Part shown: piece by piece, positions 63,031-64,000 of the stretch
How the letters are laid out: every line of letters starts with the position of its first letter
How positions within the stretch are numbered: the first letter of the stretch is position 1
From: Panorpa germanica
Lineage: Eukaryota; Arthropoda; Insecta; Mecoptera; Panorpidae
Length of the DNA: 64,000 nt
NCBI GenBank assembly: GCA_963678705.1
Contig: OY783205.1
Span: 26,899,034 to 26,963,033, forward strand
Direction: 5' to 3'
Notes under the pieces: generated by a model
What the model was told of the DNA's origin: nothing
The model's database searches: none
The model's input: the letters and a program-made list of their open reading frames with translations, nothing else
Position numbers and translations under genes: made by a program

Positions 63031-64000
63031 CAAAGAGTGACATGTTTTTCCTAATAAAGAATTTTCCTAATTAACAAAACTACAGCATTTTTGATAAATG
63101 ATAACATTCTATAGAAATTAATTTCTCCATTTTAAATAAACAATGAATTTAAGAGATTTGAATACAATAAATCTTACAGATAACTACGCAGACTTCTAGT
63201 CTAGCCACTGCTTAGACAAAATGTATTTTAAAATCATTCTTTCTCCTAGAAGTTAATTTATTTAAATTTGAACGATTCAACTCTGTGGTACAGATGGCCG
63301 AGTCCAATCGAGTCGGCCTTCCTTATTAGGTAAACGGGGCACTAGTTGACAATTACAACAATATTTTTTTATCACAATATCTCTTATCAATTAATATTAA
63401 TGACGTCATCGATTCCAGTGACGTACGAATACGATTAAATATGTTTATGAAATGTTGAAATATCTTTTTATAGAATTATTTGTAAAATATGGTGATAACA
63501 TTCATCATAATGAATCGAATTTATTTTTAACTATTTCTAATATTAACATATGTTTTAAATATTAACAGATATGTTATGTAAAAATGATTATTGTTGTCGT
63601 TATAGGTACGTCAGTGACTGGTTTTAATTATTGGATGACGATGGCATACGCAATTAATTGTTTTTTAAATTTAAACAAGGGTTTGTTTATTTAAAACACA
63701 GTCTAAATGCTTTATTGCTTATCGGACCTATTGTTTATTTCTAAAAGTGTTATCTTAACTTGATTATTCTTAAAACTTCCCAGAAGAACAAAATACAAAT
63801 CACCAAACGTATTAGAATGTTCATATCTGAAGCTCACATATATGTATATATATAAATGTGTTCCAATTCGAAAGACCTCGGGAAAACTCCAATTATTTGA
63901 TGTAATTTAGGCACAGTCTGTTCAATTGGTCCATGATACGTGTGAATGTTAACCTTGTTCCATCAGGTCCTTGAGATTTGTCCATGTCTTGCCTTTGCCT
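63031..64000. other. intergenic, unannotated to window end
   Basis: No supported gene. Another TGACGTCA is at about 63400. Confidence 0.4.

Overview
This is eukaryotic nuclear DNA, almost certainly from an insect and probably a moth or butterfly (Lepidoptera). The insect call rests on two CLIP-domain serine protease homologues of the kind that assist prophenoloxidase activation, a MADF/BESS gene, short GT-AG introns of 64 to 110 bases, very AT-rich intergenic DNA, and a Ty3/Gypsy element with many MITEs and tRNA-derived SINEs. The order is an inference from style, not proof.

Layout. 2-3468 is the 3' half of a Ty3/Gypsy LTR retrotransposon: an intact pol and a 3' LTR. 5444-48122 holds the visible exons of a prolidase (PEPD) gene on the + strand: a 48-base exon at 5444-5491, a roughly 38-kb intron, then seven exons from 43706 to 48122. 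The giant intron carries most of the window's mobile DNA. It also holds two coding units: an intact Tc1/mariner-type transposase-like ORF at 22919-24325 whose catalytic triad is altered, and a two-exon MADF/BESS gene at 29452-30688. A second PEPD intron (43916-46930) encloses a complete FAST-kinase-domain/RAP protein gene at 44551-46596 on the same strand. This gene itself appears to contain a 66-base in-frame intron.

Downstream and convergent to PEPD are two paralogous five-exon serine protease homologue genes on the minus strand (48389-49915 and 53014-54800). They have identical intron phases and the same Ser-to-Gly change in the active site. They are separated by 3 kb of tandem repeats, hairpins and a cluster of tRNA-Thr-like repeats. 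From 54801 to the end I see no convincing gene, only repeats: a second, equal-length copy of a 254-bp MITE, two copies of a tRNA-derived SINE, and a G-rich tandem array with TGACGTCA palindromes.

The genes do not form an operon. The functional links are the tandem SPH pair (probably haemolymph immunity and melanisation) and the nesting of a mitochondrial-RNA-type FASTK gene inside a metabolic peptidase gene. The most unusual items are the double nesting inside PEPD, the catalytically altered but open transposase, the inactive-protease pair, and several repeat families with two or more copies inside this one window.
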